Assembly (NCBI GenBank): GCA_964017185.1
Contig: OZ024869.1
Span: 4,672,501-4,736,500 of the forward strand
Reading direction: 5' to 3'
DNA length: 64,000 nt
DNA from: Rugalucina vietnamica
Lineage: Eukaryota > Mollusca > Bivalvia > Lucinida > Lucinidae
How positions within the stretch are numbered: position 1 is the first letter of the stretch; every line of letters begins with the position of its first letter. The position numbers were made by a program, and so were the translations under genes. The notes beneath the pieces are model-generated. The model made no database searches. It saw nothing but the letters and a program-made list of their open reading frames with translations, and was not told the DNA's origin. Shown piece by piece: positions 22,921 to 36,300 of this stretch.

Positions 22921-25900
22921 GAGAGAGAGAGACAGAAAATACAAAATATAAGGTAAATCCCTGTACGCCCCCTATATAGTGGGTTTTTATGGGGGTATAT
23001 ATTGCATGAATATGTTATGATGTGTTTTTTTTTTTTCATTTTAAACAGTCGACTCAATAATCGCTGTTGAAGCAGAGACCCTTCTTGGGCACCAGTCACA
23101 CAACCCAACCAAGACAGCACCATCCCTGTGGTATCAGACATGCATACTCACCCAGAGAAATTTTCATAACGCACGCCGACGGATTTTATTCCCGGTCAGG
23201 TAAAATATGGAAGTTTTCTTTTTCAATCCCCCTTGGCCGAGCGGTTGAGAGCGCTGTTTCTTAATCACTCGATCATCTCACCGCTGTGTCTGGTGTGGGT
23301 TCGAGCCCCGCACTGGCCATATGTGAGCCAAGCCAAGTTCTGCTTGCGGGTGTGCCAGGTGGTTTTTCTCAGGGTTCTCCCGTTTTCGTTCCACCTACCG
23401 ATTGGCCCGTTTCATATGAGCCGAAATAATCTTGAAAGGGACGTAAAACTGAATAAAAATCTTTGTTTATTATTGTTGTTTAATACATGTAGCATGTATA
23501 GTAGACGCACGTCTTCAGCAAGAAGATACCAAATGCTAAGTTTACCACGTGAGATCAACCGGCAAGATCTAAATGAAACGGAGAGTTTGTCCGGACATAA
23601 TTGGGAAGCCTCCGTGGTGCAGTGGTTATGTCACTCGCCTTGTTAACCAGGGGTCGCAGGTTCTCCAGTCCGTCAGATGGAACTTTAAACAGAGGTCCCG
23701 TCTCCATATGACCTTAGCTGTTGGTGGGACGTTAAACCAAATCAACCAACCAACCGACATAATTGTTGACTGGGACTTCAAACCTCAATACAAACAAACA
23801 AAATGTATTTACTATATATACTAGAGGACTTTGAAAACGCCTCTCTATTAAGTATATACAAGTGCTTTATTATTCGATAAGTGACCATTTCACTTATTCG
23901 ACTCCGTATCGCATGTATCGCACAGCTCGCGCAGTTTATTGTTGTAAGCACTCAGATCGACCGTTTCTCTGGTGAGCAGGCCTGCAACAATAACACGACG
24001 GTCATCAGCCGATAAAGCATTCAAAAGTGACTCATATTTTTCAGTGAACGTTTCAAGATCGGTACCATTGTCAGCATCATTACCACCTACTAACAGAATA
24101 ATTGTTTTGCAGTTTTCTAGGTTGAACTCAGAAAGCTTTATTTTGATAGTGTCAATAGAAACTCGTTAAATTGCCAGCGTCGCCATGATCTCGAAATTTC
24201 TAAAATTGAAACATTGTGGACTGAAGTCAAAATCACAAACTCCAAACCATTTTTGATTTGTACTTTATACCGTCCACCAACTGCAGGGTGGATAGACTTG
24301 CTAGAAAATGAACTGTCAGTAGCACAAACAACTGGTCTGGGGATGATAATTATGGGTGATGTAAATTATTGATTTCCAGGCTTGCTCAAATAATAAGTGG
24401 CTGAACTTGGTGCAGCTTTTTGATCTAACCCAGTTGGTCACTAATCCGACACGCATAACTCAATCTTCGTCCACACTTATTGACCATGTTTATACGTCGA
24501 ATCCTGAAAGTATCTCTGAATGTTTCCACATGCGACATATTTTCGAATACCTAAGATTACAGCTAATGAAGTAAGTGAGTTCATAAAAGGCCTGAATTCA
24601 GCTAAAGCTACCGGTCTCGATGGTATTGGGCCAAGAATTTTACAACTTGCGAACACTGTTCTGTCTCCATCAATAGCAGCCATGATCAATAAAAGTAATG
24701 AGACAGCCAAAACGAGCAGCTCGTATTATCCTGAAAGCTGACTTTGACACTCCATTGTTAGAGATGTTTAATGAATTAGGGTGGACAACAATCACGACCC
24801 GTCACAACTACAGTAAAGCAGTTTTTACTTACAGGGCCCTAAATAATCTGACACCGGAATATATTTCAAACTTGTTGAAGCCTGTGTCTGAAACCCACTC
24901 TCGAAATTTGCGGTCAGCGACAAACGGCTCCTTGGCAGTGCCTAGATCTAAGACTTCCCTCTTTGGTAGATCATTTTCTGCAACTGCACTGAACTGCACC
25001 AAGACTATGGAATTCAATGCCAAAGGAAATCACTAATGCATCATCTCTAAGTAATTTCAAACAATTGGCAAAAACATATTTTAAAGACTAATGAGCATGA
25101 AAAGAAAGATCTTGTGAATTGAATAAACGGGTCGATTAAAGTGATAAATCTGCAATGTATCCACTCCGTGCATTTTTGGGCCCCCATCTGTTCCTGGCAT
25201 TCCTTGTTGAGTTCTGGGAAAGATGGGAGGTGGTTCGTGGAGCAGCTTAACGTGAATCTCCGGTTCCAGTTCCGCGGTGAGCTAGCTCTCGAGATAGCTC
25301 GCGGGTTCGTTCCTTTGGTCCTTCAATGTATGGAGTGTATGCTTTGCAATACAGCAATGCAATTTTAAAATTTATTTGCTGACATTAGCAATTCTTAGAA
25401 CCTTTTATCAACAGAATTTTGATTTCTAATGCGATTTTATCTGATTTCATGATTTAATGGAAATTTTATATAGATCTAATGTTATAATCTCAAAAATGTG
25501 AACGATCTGAGTATTATTTTTAGACATTTTATACGCTCTAAATTTTTTAACAATTTTGCTGGTCAGGTTTTGTATCTTAGACTGTTTAATAACTATAAAA
25601 TACATTTTATTGCTCTATATGCATGTAATATATTATGTATTTTAGTTCATATGTGTATATATGTATATATGTTTTAAGGAGGGCCGCGAGGTAGAATGGC
25701 TAATGTAGCTAAGAGCGTTACCCTCATAAAATATTGTATAAATAAAATAAATAAATAAATAAAATAAATATACATCGGTTATAATTTTGCTTAAAAACTG
25801 GTTAAAATTAATCTGAAGTATAAAATACACATAATAGTGTGCTAAGAGCGTTACCCTCATAAAATATTGTATAAATAAAATAAATAAATAAATAAAATAA

Positions 25901-28900
25901 ATATACATCGGTTATAATTTTGCTTAAAAACTGGTTAAAATTAATCTGAAGTATAAAATACACATAATAGTGTGTGACATGATAAACAATATTTATTCAT
26001 AAAAAATGTTTGCTAAAATGTTTGCTAATAGTCTACTGTTTTCTTGATACGTAACGTCTTTGTTGTTTTGCCAAAGAAAACCTTAGGACGGTTACAAAAA
26101 AGGCTCTTCGTGAAAACAAATCATCTCTAATGACAGCGTACAACCTTAAGCACAAGAAAAAGCAAAATAAAAATGTAGACTCGTTCATTGCCGTTTAAGG
26201 AGCTGGCATTTTTCGTTGACGTCAAGCGTAAATTGATCAAAACATAAAAATACACATACAGCGCAAAATTTATGGTAATTTTTACACACGTCCGTGCCTA
26301 TCTAATATGTTTGAAAACTTTTGAATTTGTTTCATTTTACACGCAAAAATTAATGTTTTCTTCATAAACGTTAAAGTGACGTAATTACCACAATTTTAAT
26401 GCAATTGAAAGACAACTAACAGCATTTGCTTGGCTTGTGGTGTTTCTTTCCAGAAATCATGTTGGACCTGATGAATATTTTTCGTCCTCATAGTTTGTTT
26501 TTGTTGAATTTTTGGTAACGATTGAAATCATACTGTATGACGTAAATCACTGACGTTGACGTTTCGGTCAATGAATGAAAATTAAGCAAACTGGTTGTAT
26601 TTTTCTGTTCAAAATTATTTTTGTCGAAATACATGTATGTATTTTTTAAGAAATGATCATCATTGCGGACAATTTATAGTAAGGCGTTTTCAAAGTCCTT
26701 TAGTATAATATAAATCACTACTCATTCAAATATTTAGTATACTGTATATGTAAGTTCATAAAGTATAGATTAAAACCAAATGAAAGTTATATTCTCAAAG
26801 ACGGAATTTATTGTAAATTAAAGCCATTTGGTTGCCACCTCTCTATCATGTCTATGCAACTGCATGTTCACTATTCCCGGATGATTTTACTTTGTCTGTT
26901 ACAGTGTTATTCAGAATCTGTATATTTTGGTGTTGTGTGTCTTGGTCTGGTGGCGCCCCGAAAGATCTGAACAGTCAGTTACTGATAGAATGGGACTGGT
27001 AAGGGTAAACTGAATTCCGCCTTGAGAAAACAGGTTTTCTGGGGTTTCAACCAGGTCCGACACGAACCCGACTGTAAGTTTCAGGAAAAGCCTAGAAGCT
27101 TGAACGACGGTGCATTTTTCTGTGTAGAAAAAAAAAACAAAAAAAAAACAAAAAAAAAAACAGAGGCGTCTTTTTTCGAATAGGCAAAAAGCCGGTTATC
27201 TCATGTTGCAGCTCATTTGCACCATGTCCGGCGGTTATAAAGCTTTTTTCATGATCAACTCAGCTGAGCATGAAAATTGAACTGTTCATGACGAAATACC
27301 CCAAATAATTTGAATCTGTCATTTAGTAACTTTTCGACTGTGTCCATCGTTAAAAAGCGTACTTTTTTCAATATTAGAGAAACACGGCGTTGTTAAACTT
27401 GGCCAAGAATACAAGACGTATCCGATTTTATACATTATGGTCAACACGTTCCTACAGTGTACACCTGATTAACCCAGTGTCCTCCACACGTCTGACCTGT
27501 GTCTCCACTACATGCATAATGACATTCTGACATATCTACCATGCCATACTGGTAGTAGTTGACATTAGCAGGACCACAGAAACACTGATAGCCTGCTTGT
27601 ACAGCGGCATACCCATACCCTATCCCGACACAGTACTGTATACATTTTCCTGGAGTCATTGCTGACTCTGGACCCGAAATTGGGAAAGCCCTCACGCTAT
27701 TGTCTTGGTAGCAGCCTACTAGATGATCGTCCGAGCTTGCACATCCGAGAGGTTGTTCCCATTCTCCGTTAGCCTGACATGTCATAACGCTAGATCCACA
27801 CACGTAACCGTTGGGACAATACACACTGACGGTACCACCGACGTCGGTTGACGTTGGGGTCCCGAGTGTGTAACCCGCAAAAGATGGTTCACCGCAACCC
27901 GGAATAATCTTCACAACCACGACGAATTCATCACCGCTATTTGCCAAAACGCACCCCATTAGCGGCCCACTGCCCCCTCCAACGCCGTAGTATTTGCATA
28001 CTCTGCTCACACTATTGATGGTGATGATATAACAGCTGTCCGACTCTTTACATTGTACCACACAATGAATATTACTTCGTGAGTTTGTATCTGTCCATAA
28101 CAGAGAATCTTGCGGGCATGACCCCCGCTGCTTCTCGAACATTTCGTGTGTAATTTGTCCGCGCGAAATTCCAAGGAGAACCAGGCCTACCACTGTCATA
28201 ATGCATGTTCGTTTAATTTTATTTTTGAGCATTTCAGACATACCATGTCCTACATACAACTGAACCACTTTCTTGAACTGCATTGAATCAATGTCAGAAA
28301 TGAAGTGTCCTTGTATACTAAGAATGAATGAATCAAACGCGTGAAAGGACAATTAAAACTAATTTAAACTGATTTTAACTTTTATTTGCAATGTATTTGT
28401 TTTCCAAAAGATACAAGGTCAAAAGAATTGATCTTGATGAAAGGAACCCAACTTGTACTAATTGTTTTCTGTTTCAAAGTCAGATATATAGAATAAAGCA
28501 GCACTTATTGTCTATTATATTCCCGGAAATGCGTCACGGAGGCAATATGACAGTGTGAATGCGATGTCCGGTTCCATTTAGATGTCCATGATTTTAATCG
28601 ATTAAAATTTTACCTATCACAAGGAAAAAATTGCGCCCTATTTACCAGACTTTAAAAATATATAAGAAAGAATATATATATAACAATGACGACGAATTAT
28701 CTCATTTGAATTAGCTTCTATACCTGTATGAAAAACTAGCAATGGTCATAAATGGACAAGGGTCTTGTTGCAACATCACTGCTAATGCATATATGGACAC
28801 AATCATAAGCAGAAACATGTCCTCAATGTTAAAAATGATACAATTACATGTATGTTAAAAACGTTAGATTTCCGAATGTGGCAAAAGCTTACTACAATTA

Positions 28901-29909
28901 ATCATTTACCAGAACACTTGCACAAATAACCTTTAAGGCAAGGAATATGTGATCCGCGACGCGAGAAACCCGATCTTCGGGGTTTCCGACCAGGTCCGAC
29001 ACAAAACGACCTGTGCAGTCTCAGAAAAAGGCTAGAAGCTTGAAATTTCTGATTTAGAAAAGTAGAGGAATTGTACTATCCATGTACGCTGATCAGCTTC
29101 GCAGTTACTGCAGTTACTGTGAAGCTGATCTGTGCCTTTGTTTTCGCATAGGCAAAAATCCGGTTTTCTCACGATGCGGTTCGTGTAATAAATTAACTGT
29201 TTGTGTTTTAGTTCTTTTTTACGACAGTCCAGTGGGCATTCTTTTCTCTACTAGATGCCATATTAACATGTAAGTATCTTTTCTGTGTTATATTTTGCAT
29301 TACGAAAACATACCCATTCAATCTATAGAGATTTGTTTAAGCTGTAAATATTGAATGCAACGTTCAGGAAAAGGCGCACAATCAGAAAAAGATTCCCACT
29401 CCAAAAACCGAGGTGGGAAAAAACTAAAATAACAATCACGTACTTATACCATGAAAACATATCAGAAGCCGAATGAGCAGCTATTTTCCCAATAGGTAGC
29501 CACTCAATTACCTAAACTTAACTAAAAATATGAAAACATACATAAGGCACCAACAGCACAAAAATATTAAACAACAAGACATAAAACAAAAATTTCATTG
29601 GAAAAAAATGATATTTTTGCTTCAAACGTTGATTGTGATGTGGTTCTAACGAGTACAAAATAAGAAAAATATGTGCCCCTGTACATCCCAGTTTTACTAT
29701 GTAGGATTCAAGGGGTATACTTTACATCGTCATGCTATCCTGGTAGAAATATGTGGCCAATTTATTACTTTTTTCGACTTCTAACATTTAGATATTTAGA
29801 ATTCTATATTAGACTAATGATAAGATAGGATAAGTAGATATGATATTTCATTTGAATACGGGCAAGATTCAACAAGAAAACGAGCTTTTGACCGTCGATC
29901 GATCGACTC

Positions 29910-29955
<46 letters not shown>

Positions 29956-32900
29956 AGAGGATACTATAACAAAATAAAGCTCTATATAACTTACATTTTC
30001 ATTTCTTTCAGTCCCAAAAGAATTAAAAGTATACAATCAGGAAAGAAGATGCAATTTGTACCATGTATCAGCTCTGTGTATTAGCAAGTCTATCAGCGAA
30101 CTGCCTTTGTCCCTCGTACAACCGTTTGTTTATATGAGTGTGATTTACTGGGTGGCTAATCTTAGTAGTGTACATGCGTATCTCTGGTCACTTCTGGTAC
30201 TAACCTTTGACGTCTATGCAGCCCAGGTAGGTTTGCTATGTTTTTCAAGGAAGATCCTGAACACAAAGAAGTTTCTGAGAGAAAAGGCAAAAGATAAATA
30301 TCAGGACATACTAGTTTCATATAGGTGTTTTTCTTTTGCTCCGGAGTTAGTAGGTTATTCGGCGCCCAGGGATCTCCATCGTCGGGCAGCTTACTCAATC
30401 TGTGAGTCCTGGGTTTTTATTCATCAGGATGTTTATCTTGATTTATATGTTTGTTCTTGATGATTCATTGACTAGTTAGAGATTCACCACGAGGACCGAA
30501 GAACTAACTAAATGTTATGAACCACTGCAGAAGCTGAGGGTGAGGTTAGGCGCCTGTAAAACCGGTTTAAGCCCGCCAGTAACTTTGTGTTACTGATCGT
30601 TCAAAGGCGATACTTCTGTGGTGGTTCTTTTTGTTTTATGTCTTGGTGTTTATAACTGTTTTGTGCTTGTGTGTTTTCATAGTTTTAGTTAAGGTAACTG
30701 AGTGGCTACCTATTGGGAAAATAGCTGCTCATTCGGCTTACGATATGTTTCATGGTATAAGTACCTGATTGTTAGTTTGGTTTTTTTTCCACCTCGGTTT
30801 TTGGAGTGGGAATCTTTTTCTGATTGCGCCTTTTCCTGATCTTTGCCTACTTATACCTTTTCATATGAAATGATCACGAGTGTAATATTTTCTTTATCAC
30901 ATGACCTTTAAAATAAGTAAGTAGGTAAGTAAATTCTTTATTTTACGAGGGTGGCCCATTTGGTTATATCCAATCTTCCATGGGGCCCTCAAATACATAT
31001 AAATCAACAACAACATTAACATATTATGTACATATTATGTATTATAAGAATTTATTGCCTTTAAATTGGACATAAATTTACTGAAACACATTATCTTCAA
31101 GGACGTCTTCATGCCGTTACGAATTCCTTCAAACATTAAATTTATTATATGCTAAGTCATAAAAATAGAAATCTATTCAACAAATTTGAAAATATGCAAT
31201 AAAAAGAATAGTAATCATCGAATGAAACATGACGTAATCTGAAAACGTCGTATAAGTTTCGAGAATATCTTAGATATGCAGTCTATTGAGCAACTTGAAA
31301 CATACACCTGTTTAGTTCAATGAAAATGTGTTTAATATTATAACGACTAAAGGTTTCAGAGGGAGTAAAAAGAACATTTTCGCCGCCGTGTGTTCTTTTG
31401 AATAGTTAAAATTATGAGCCAGTCAATGATATCATGTCAGGTGGCGCAGGTGATGGTAAAACTAGTGTACGTTTAAATACGTAATTTGAAAGGGAGAATT
31501 ATAACATATTTATATCATATACATATGCTGTAATTGTCAATATATGTTATTTAGACAGTCTAGAATCATTTTATTATTAGTTTAATTGTTTCCTTCTAGA
31601 GTATTGGATTGTTTGTTGGTGTTGCGCTGAATCCTCCCTGGACGATTAGTGTTGTGTCGTTAGGGCTGTTATCTATGATGCTATGGGGTACACTAACTTT
31701 GTATTTGTATTGATAATTGTTGTTTAAAAATATTAGAATATATAGAGGATATTCAAGTTTTTGGAGTGAATATGAGTTTTATTTCATTGAGTGAAGTGAA
31801 AATTTTTTATATTTCATGAGTGCCGAAGGCACGAATGAAATATATAATTCACTGAAATAAAAGTCATATTCACGACAAAAACTTGAATTTTCTTTTTATT
31901 ATATTGCATGTAGTCATTGTAACGTTGCGCGCTAAAGCATATGACGTCAAAATCTTAAATGACGTCATTACGTCACGTCATTACGTCGCTATTGTGTGTG
32001 AACGTTCATTGCGTCAACAATAGCATAGATTATAAAATTTAGTTATGTACAGTGAGGACGCAGCCAGCGTGCAAGCGGTAATTGTATTTTATTTTGAAAC
32101 CTTACTCGACGCAAAATAATCCGAAACAAAATGGAGACCACTTTTTGGTCGAAATTTCGATCAAAATGACACGCTTATTGCTGTGCTTAAAACAATAGCG
32201 GCTATACGGTACAGCTAGATCCGCCTTGTCCAGGATTTCATGTTACCGTGTAACACTGAGACGCCACATGACAAACTTTTTTCAACGAAAACGACACAAA
32301 ACAATATTGCCTGTCACAGCTTTCCCCTGAATTTCCCATTTCACAGGGTGCCATTTATTTTAGAACAAAAAATTGTTCACACTCGGATCTTGTATTTGAC
32401 CGTACGTAAGTCATCAAGATAGATTTGACCGTGTTGAGGCTAATTCTGTGTATTGGAGAAAATCGTTTTACGTCACACCACATGTGTAAAGTCGGCGGTC
32501 GTTTTTGAAGTATTTCTGTGGTGTAAACAGTCACATCATGACACGTTCTTCTCTGTAAATCAAAATGTGTGATACTTTAAATGTTGTCAACTTTCTCCAT
32601 TTTGTGGAAAGGATTTAATTAATCAGTTTGGTGAAATTTCATCATGTAATTCTGGATTTACCAAACCATCATTCCATGGACATGAGGATGGGTGGGGGAA
32701 GGTCATGTAATACTCTGAATACTGCTACCTTCCTGAGATAATGTATGGGGTGTACACCTGGCAGATTAGACATGTGAGACTCTAGCACTGCTCGTAAGTA
32801 CCCACAAATATGTTTATAACAACATAGCTCTATCCACAATCGTGACAATGGTCTCTAAAAGATCTTTGCGGAAACCTAAGTGCACCAGTCATTTGTAACC

Positions 32901-33320
32901 ACTTCTCCCTCCCCCCCCACCTACGGGGAAGGGTAGGGGAAAGCTGGGCCAAAGTGCAGGGCAGTTACTTTTCGAGTGTCCCCGCAGTGTAGGGGAAATG
33001 ACGGGGTTGACAATAGGATCCTAACCCCAGGGAGATTTTGTACTGCAAAGGGCAGGGCAGAGAGCAAAGTTTTGACCTCATTGTTTGCCCCCTTGGGGTT
33101 GGGCTTATAGCAGGGCACTGAAAGCTTATCATAATCCCCGCCCTTCACCGTAGGTGGCGGAGCAGTGGCTACAAATGTCTTGTGCATAAATTGGTGTGAA
33201 CAGGTGAACCACCATGAACCACGGCAGAAATGAGAAATTAATAAATCTGGTCTAAGCTTCTCTGTACATTTTAAGGCGGCTTCTGTTGTGGTTCTAGTTC
33301 TATGTTTTTGTTGTCTTTGC

Positions 33321-33361
<41 letters not shown>

Positions 33362-36300
33362 GTTGTTGTTTTATGGCTTTTTTAACATATTAACAAGTGT
33401 GTATTAACCATTATCAGTCTATTCTACATGTGGGTATGCAGTGTTAGTATGTTAGTACTCTGCTGTTACATTAGAAAACATGCCCTTGTAACATACATTT
33501 TCTTATGTTGTTAAGATTGAAATTTTCACCTGTAAATTTTTAATATTTGTCTTATTTTTGCTCAAAACAGAGATTGTGGGTGCACAAAGAACCACCACGG
33601 CGAGGCGGTTCTAACGAGTACCCACAATGGAGCTTTGCTTTGGAGCAAAAATAAGAAAAATACTAGATATACCCCACCAAAGTTTTATTACCGTATATAA
33701 AAGTGGGGTTTGAAGGGATATACTTTACACAGACATGTTATCCTGATGTCAATGCCGATTTATATAAAAAATTTACTTCTGGAAACAGGAAATATTAGAG
33801 AATTTTGGGGAACATCAATTTTCCCTGTCTCTTTGGACAGTATTTGTGGGGTCAATGTCTTCCAACAGGGTTCAAACAAACAGTTTTTGTGGGCTAGGGA
33901 AAAATATATGCGTTACCATACGCACCAGTCATTTGTATCCCCAGCCCCTATGTGACCGGGGATAGGGGCACAGCGGGCTTATGTGCCGGGTAATAACCTC
34001 CGATGAGTGTCGAATATATGACAGGATACAGTCACATTTAATTCAAATGAACTAGTAGTTGTATCTTTCGTATTTTACTACTTTTCTAGTCTGGCTTTTA
34101 TGCCCTGCTTTTTCCTGGCACCATAGTGACTGTGGATACAAATGGCTGGTGAATTACTACATACCATGCAACTTTATTAAACATGATTTCAATTATCTTT
34201 CAGAGGTCTGAGACATGCAAGGAATGTGATGTGATCCCTTGACATGGTCAACAACATGATGTGAATACCCAGGAAAATTCTGCACTGCGAAATAAACAAT
34301 AGAAACAACTGTTAAAGTAGAGAAAAAGGCTAACATGGCCTTGGAATTTATACCACACGTTTATATATATAGTAAAACTGGAGTGTGCATGGGTGTACCT
34401 ATTTAAGCTATTTTTCTTATTTTTGATCCAAAGGTTTTTGTCTATGGGTACTTGTTAGACCCACCTCACCAAGACCATTCTAACATGTAGTACCCACAAT
34501 ATACATGTAGGTTACAGCAAAAACAACCGGCTTCTTTCAATTAAAATCTTCATGGGTGTGTTTTCGTATTGTATCATGGTTTAATTTAGACTTGAAGTTT
34601 TGGATTTTGGAAGAAGAGGAATTGTACTATCCCTGTAGTGGAAACAAAGCCACTGATCACTGCACAGCTGATCTGCGCCTTTGTTTTCACCTAGGCTAAA
34701 ATGGAATCTCTCATGACGCAGCTCATATATGAACTCAAGATAAACAAGGCCTGTAAAAAAGTGGTTTTGTTTGTTTGGGGTAACATCTTGGAAAACTCAA
34801 GGTAGGGTTACTATAAAGGTGCATATTTATTTATTAATTTTATTTTATTCTCTTATTATTTTTTCTGTTGAAAGTCATTAATTTACCATAAATACTGTTG
34901 TTTTCTTCAATTTCTTAGAAATATTGAGATAAAAAAATTAGGATTCACCAAAAAATCTAGATTTAGGGTCAGGTTACCCTAAACACTCCCTTTTTTAGCT
35001 CACCTGAGCCGAAGGCTCACAGGTGAGCTTAAAGTATACCCATGCTCTGGCGTCCGTCTGTCGTCTGTCCGTCCGTCCGTCAGTTGTCCGTCGTTCACAA
35101 TTTCAAAGATCTTCTCCTCTGAAACCGCTTGGCCAATCAAAGCCAAACTTCATATGGAGCATCCTTAGGAAGGGGGAACGAAAGTTTATATAAATGGTCC
35201 AGGTCACATGACCAAGATGGCCGCCATGGCTATAAATAGCAAAAACCTTTAAAAATCTTCTCCAGAACCAGTGGGCCGATTTCCACGAAACTTGGTATGT
35301 AGCATCGGGGACGCGGGCCCATCATAGTTTATATAAATCATGACCCTAGGATGACCTTGACCTATTTTATGGCAAGGTCAACTTGGGTCTCCAATGCATT
35401 TAAATGGGAAAAAATGGTAAAATACTATTTAATGGGTAAAACTTACTGGAAATAGGCAAATGGACAAAAGATTAATGTTAATGGAAAATTTTAGCCCCTG
35501 CGGGGTTGTCTGCCCCTGCCCCGGGGCTATATACATGCATATTTTCATAATAATGAAACATCTTCTCCCCTGAAACCACTTGGCCAATCAAAGCCAAACT
35601 TCATATGGAGCATCCTTGGGAAGGGGGAAAGAAAGTTTATATAAATAGTCAAGGTCACATGACCAAGATGGCCACCATGGCTATAAATAGAAAAAAAAAA
35701 CCTTTAAAAATCTTCTTCTCCAGAACCAGAAGGCCAATGATTTTGAAACTTGGTGTGAAGCATCAGTGACTGGAGCTCTACAAAGTTTATATAAATCATG
35801 ACCCTGGGATGACCTTGACCTATTTTACGGCAAGGTCAACATAGGTCGCTCATGCATTTGAATGGGGAAAAGTGTTAAAATGTCATTTGTAGGGAAAAAC
35901 TTGCAGGAAATGGGCAAATGGACTTAAGATTGATGATTCTGAAAAAATTTGGACCCCAGGGGTCTGTCTGCCCCCACCCTGTGGCAATATACATGTATAT
36001 TACAGTGATACTCAAAGAGCTTCTTCTCTGACACTGCTTGGCCAATCAAAGCCAAACTTTATGAGGAGCATTGTTAGGAAGTGGGATTGAAAGTATATAT
36101 AAATGGTCAAGGTCACATGACCAAGATGGCTGCCATGGCTATAAATAGCAAAAATCTTTTTCTCCAGAACCAGAAGGCCTATGATTTTGAAACTTGGCAT
36201 GAAGCATCAGGCAAAGGGACATGTACAAAGTCTATATAAATCGTGACCCTTGGATGACCTTGACCTACTTTACGGCAAGGTCAACTTAGGTCGCCCATGC

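Larger units (their letters stand above)
23821..26703. mobile_element. 2.9-kb element bounded by inverted CTAGAGGACTTTGAAAACGCC
   Basis: The left end CTAGAGGACTTTGAAAACGCC (here CTAGAGGACTTTGAAAAC plus GCC) and right end GGCGTTTTCAAAGTCC plus TTTAG are inverse with one mismatch. Both are flanked by TA (23819-23820, 26704-26705), which suggests the Tc1/mariner superfamily. It contains an SGNH-hydrolase relic, a LINE relic and a 133-bp tandem duplication. It ends 201 bp before ABCG exon H. Confidence 0.6.

Noticed and set aside
22752-23141. 129-codon minus-strand frame with a Ser-Leu run
   Set aside because: The run is the GA microsatellite and the rest is antisense to ABCG exon G.
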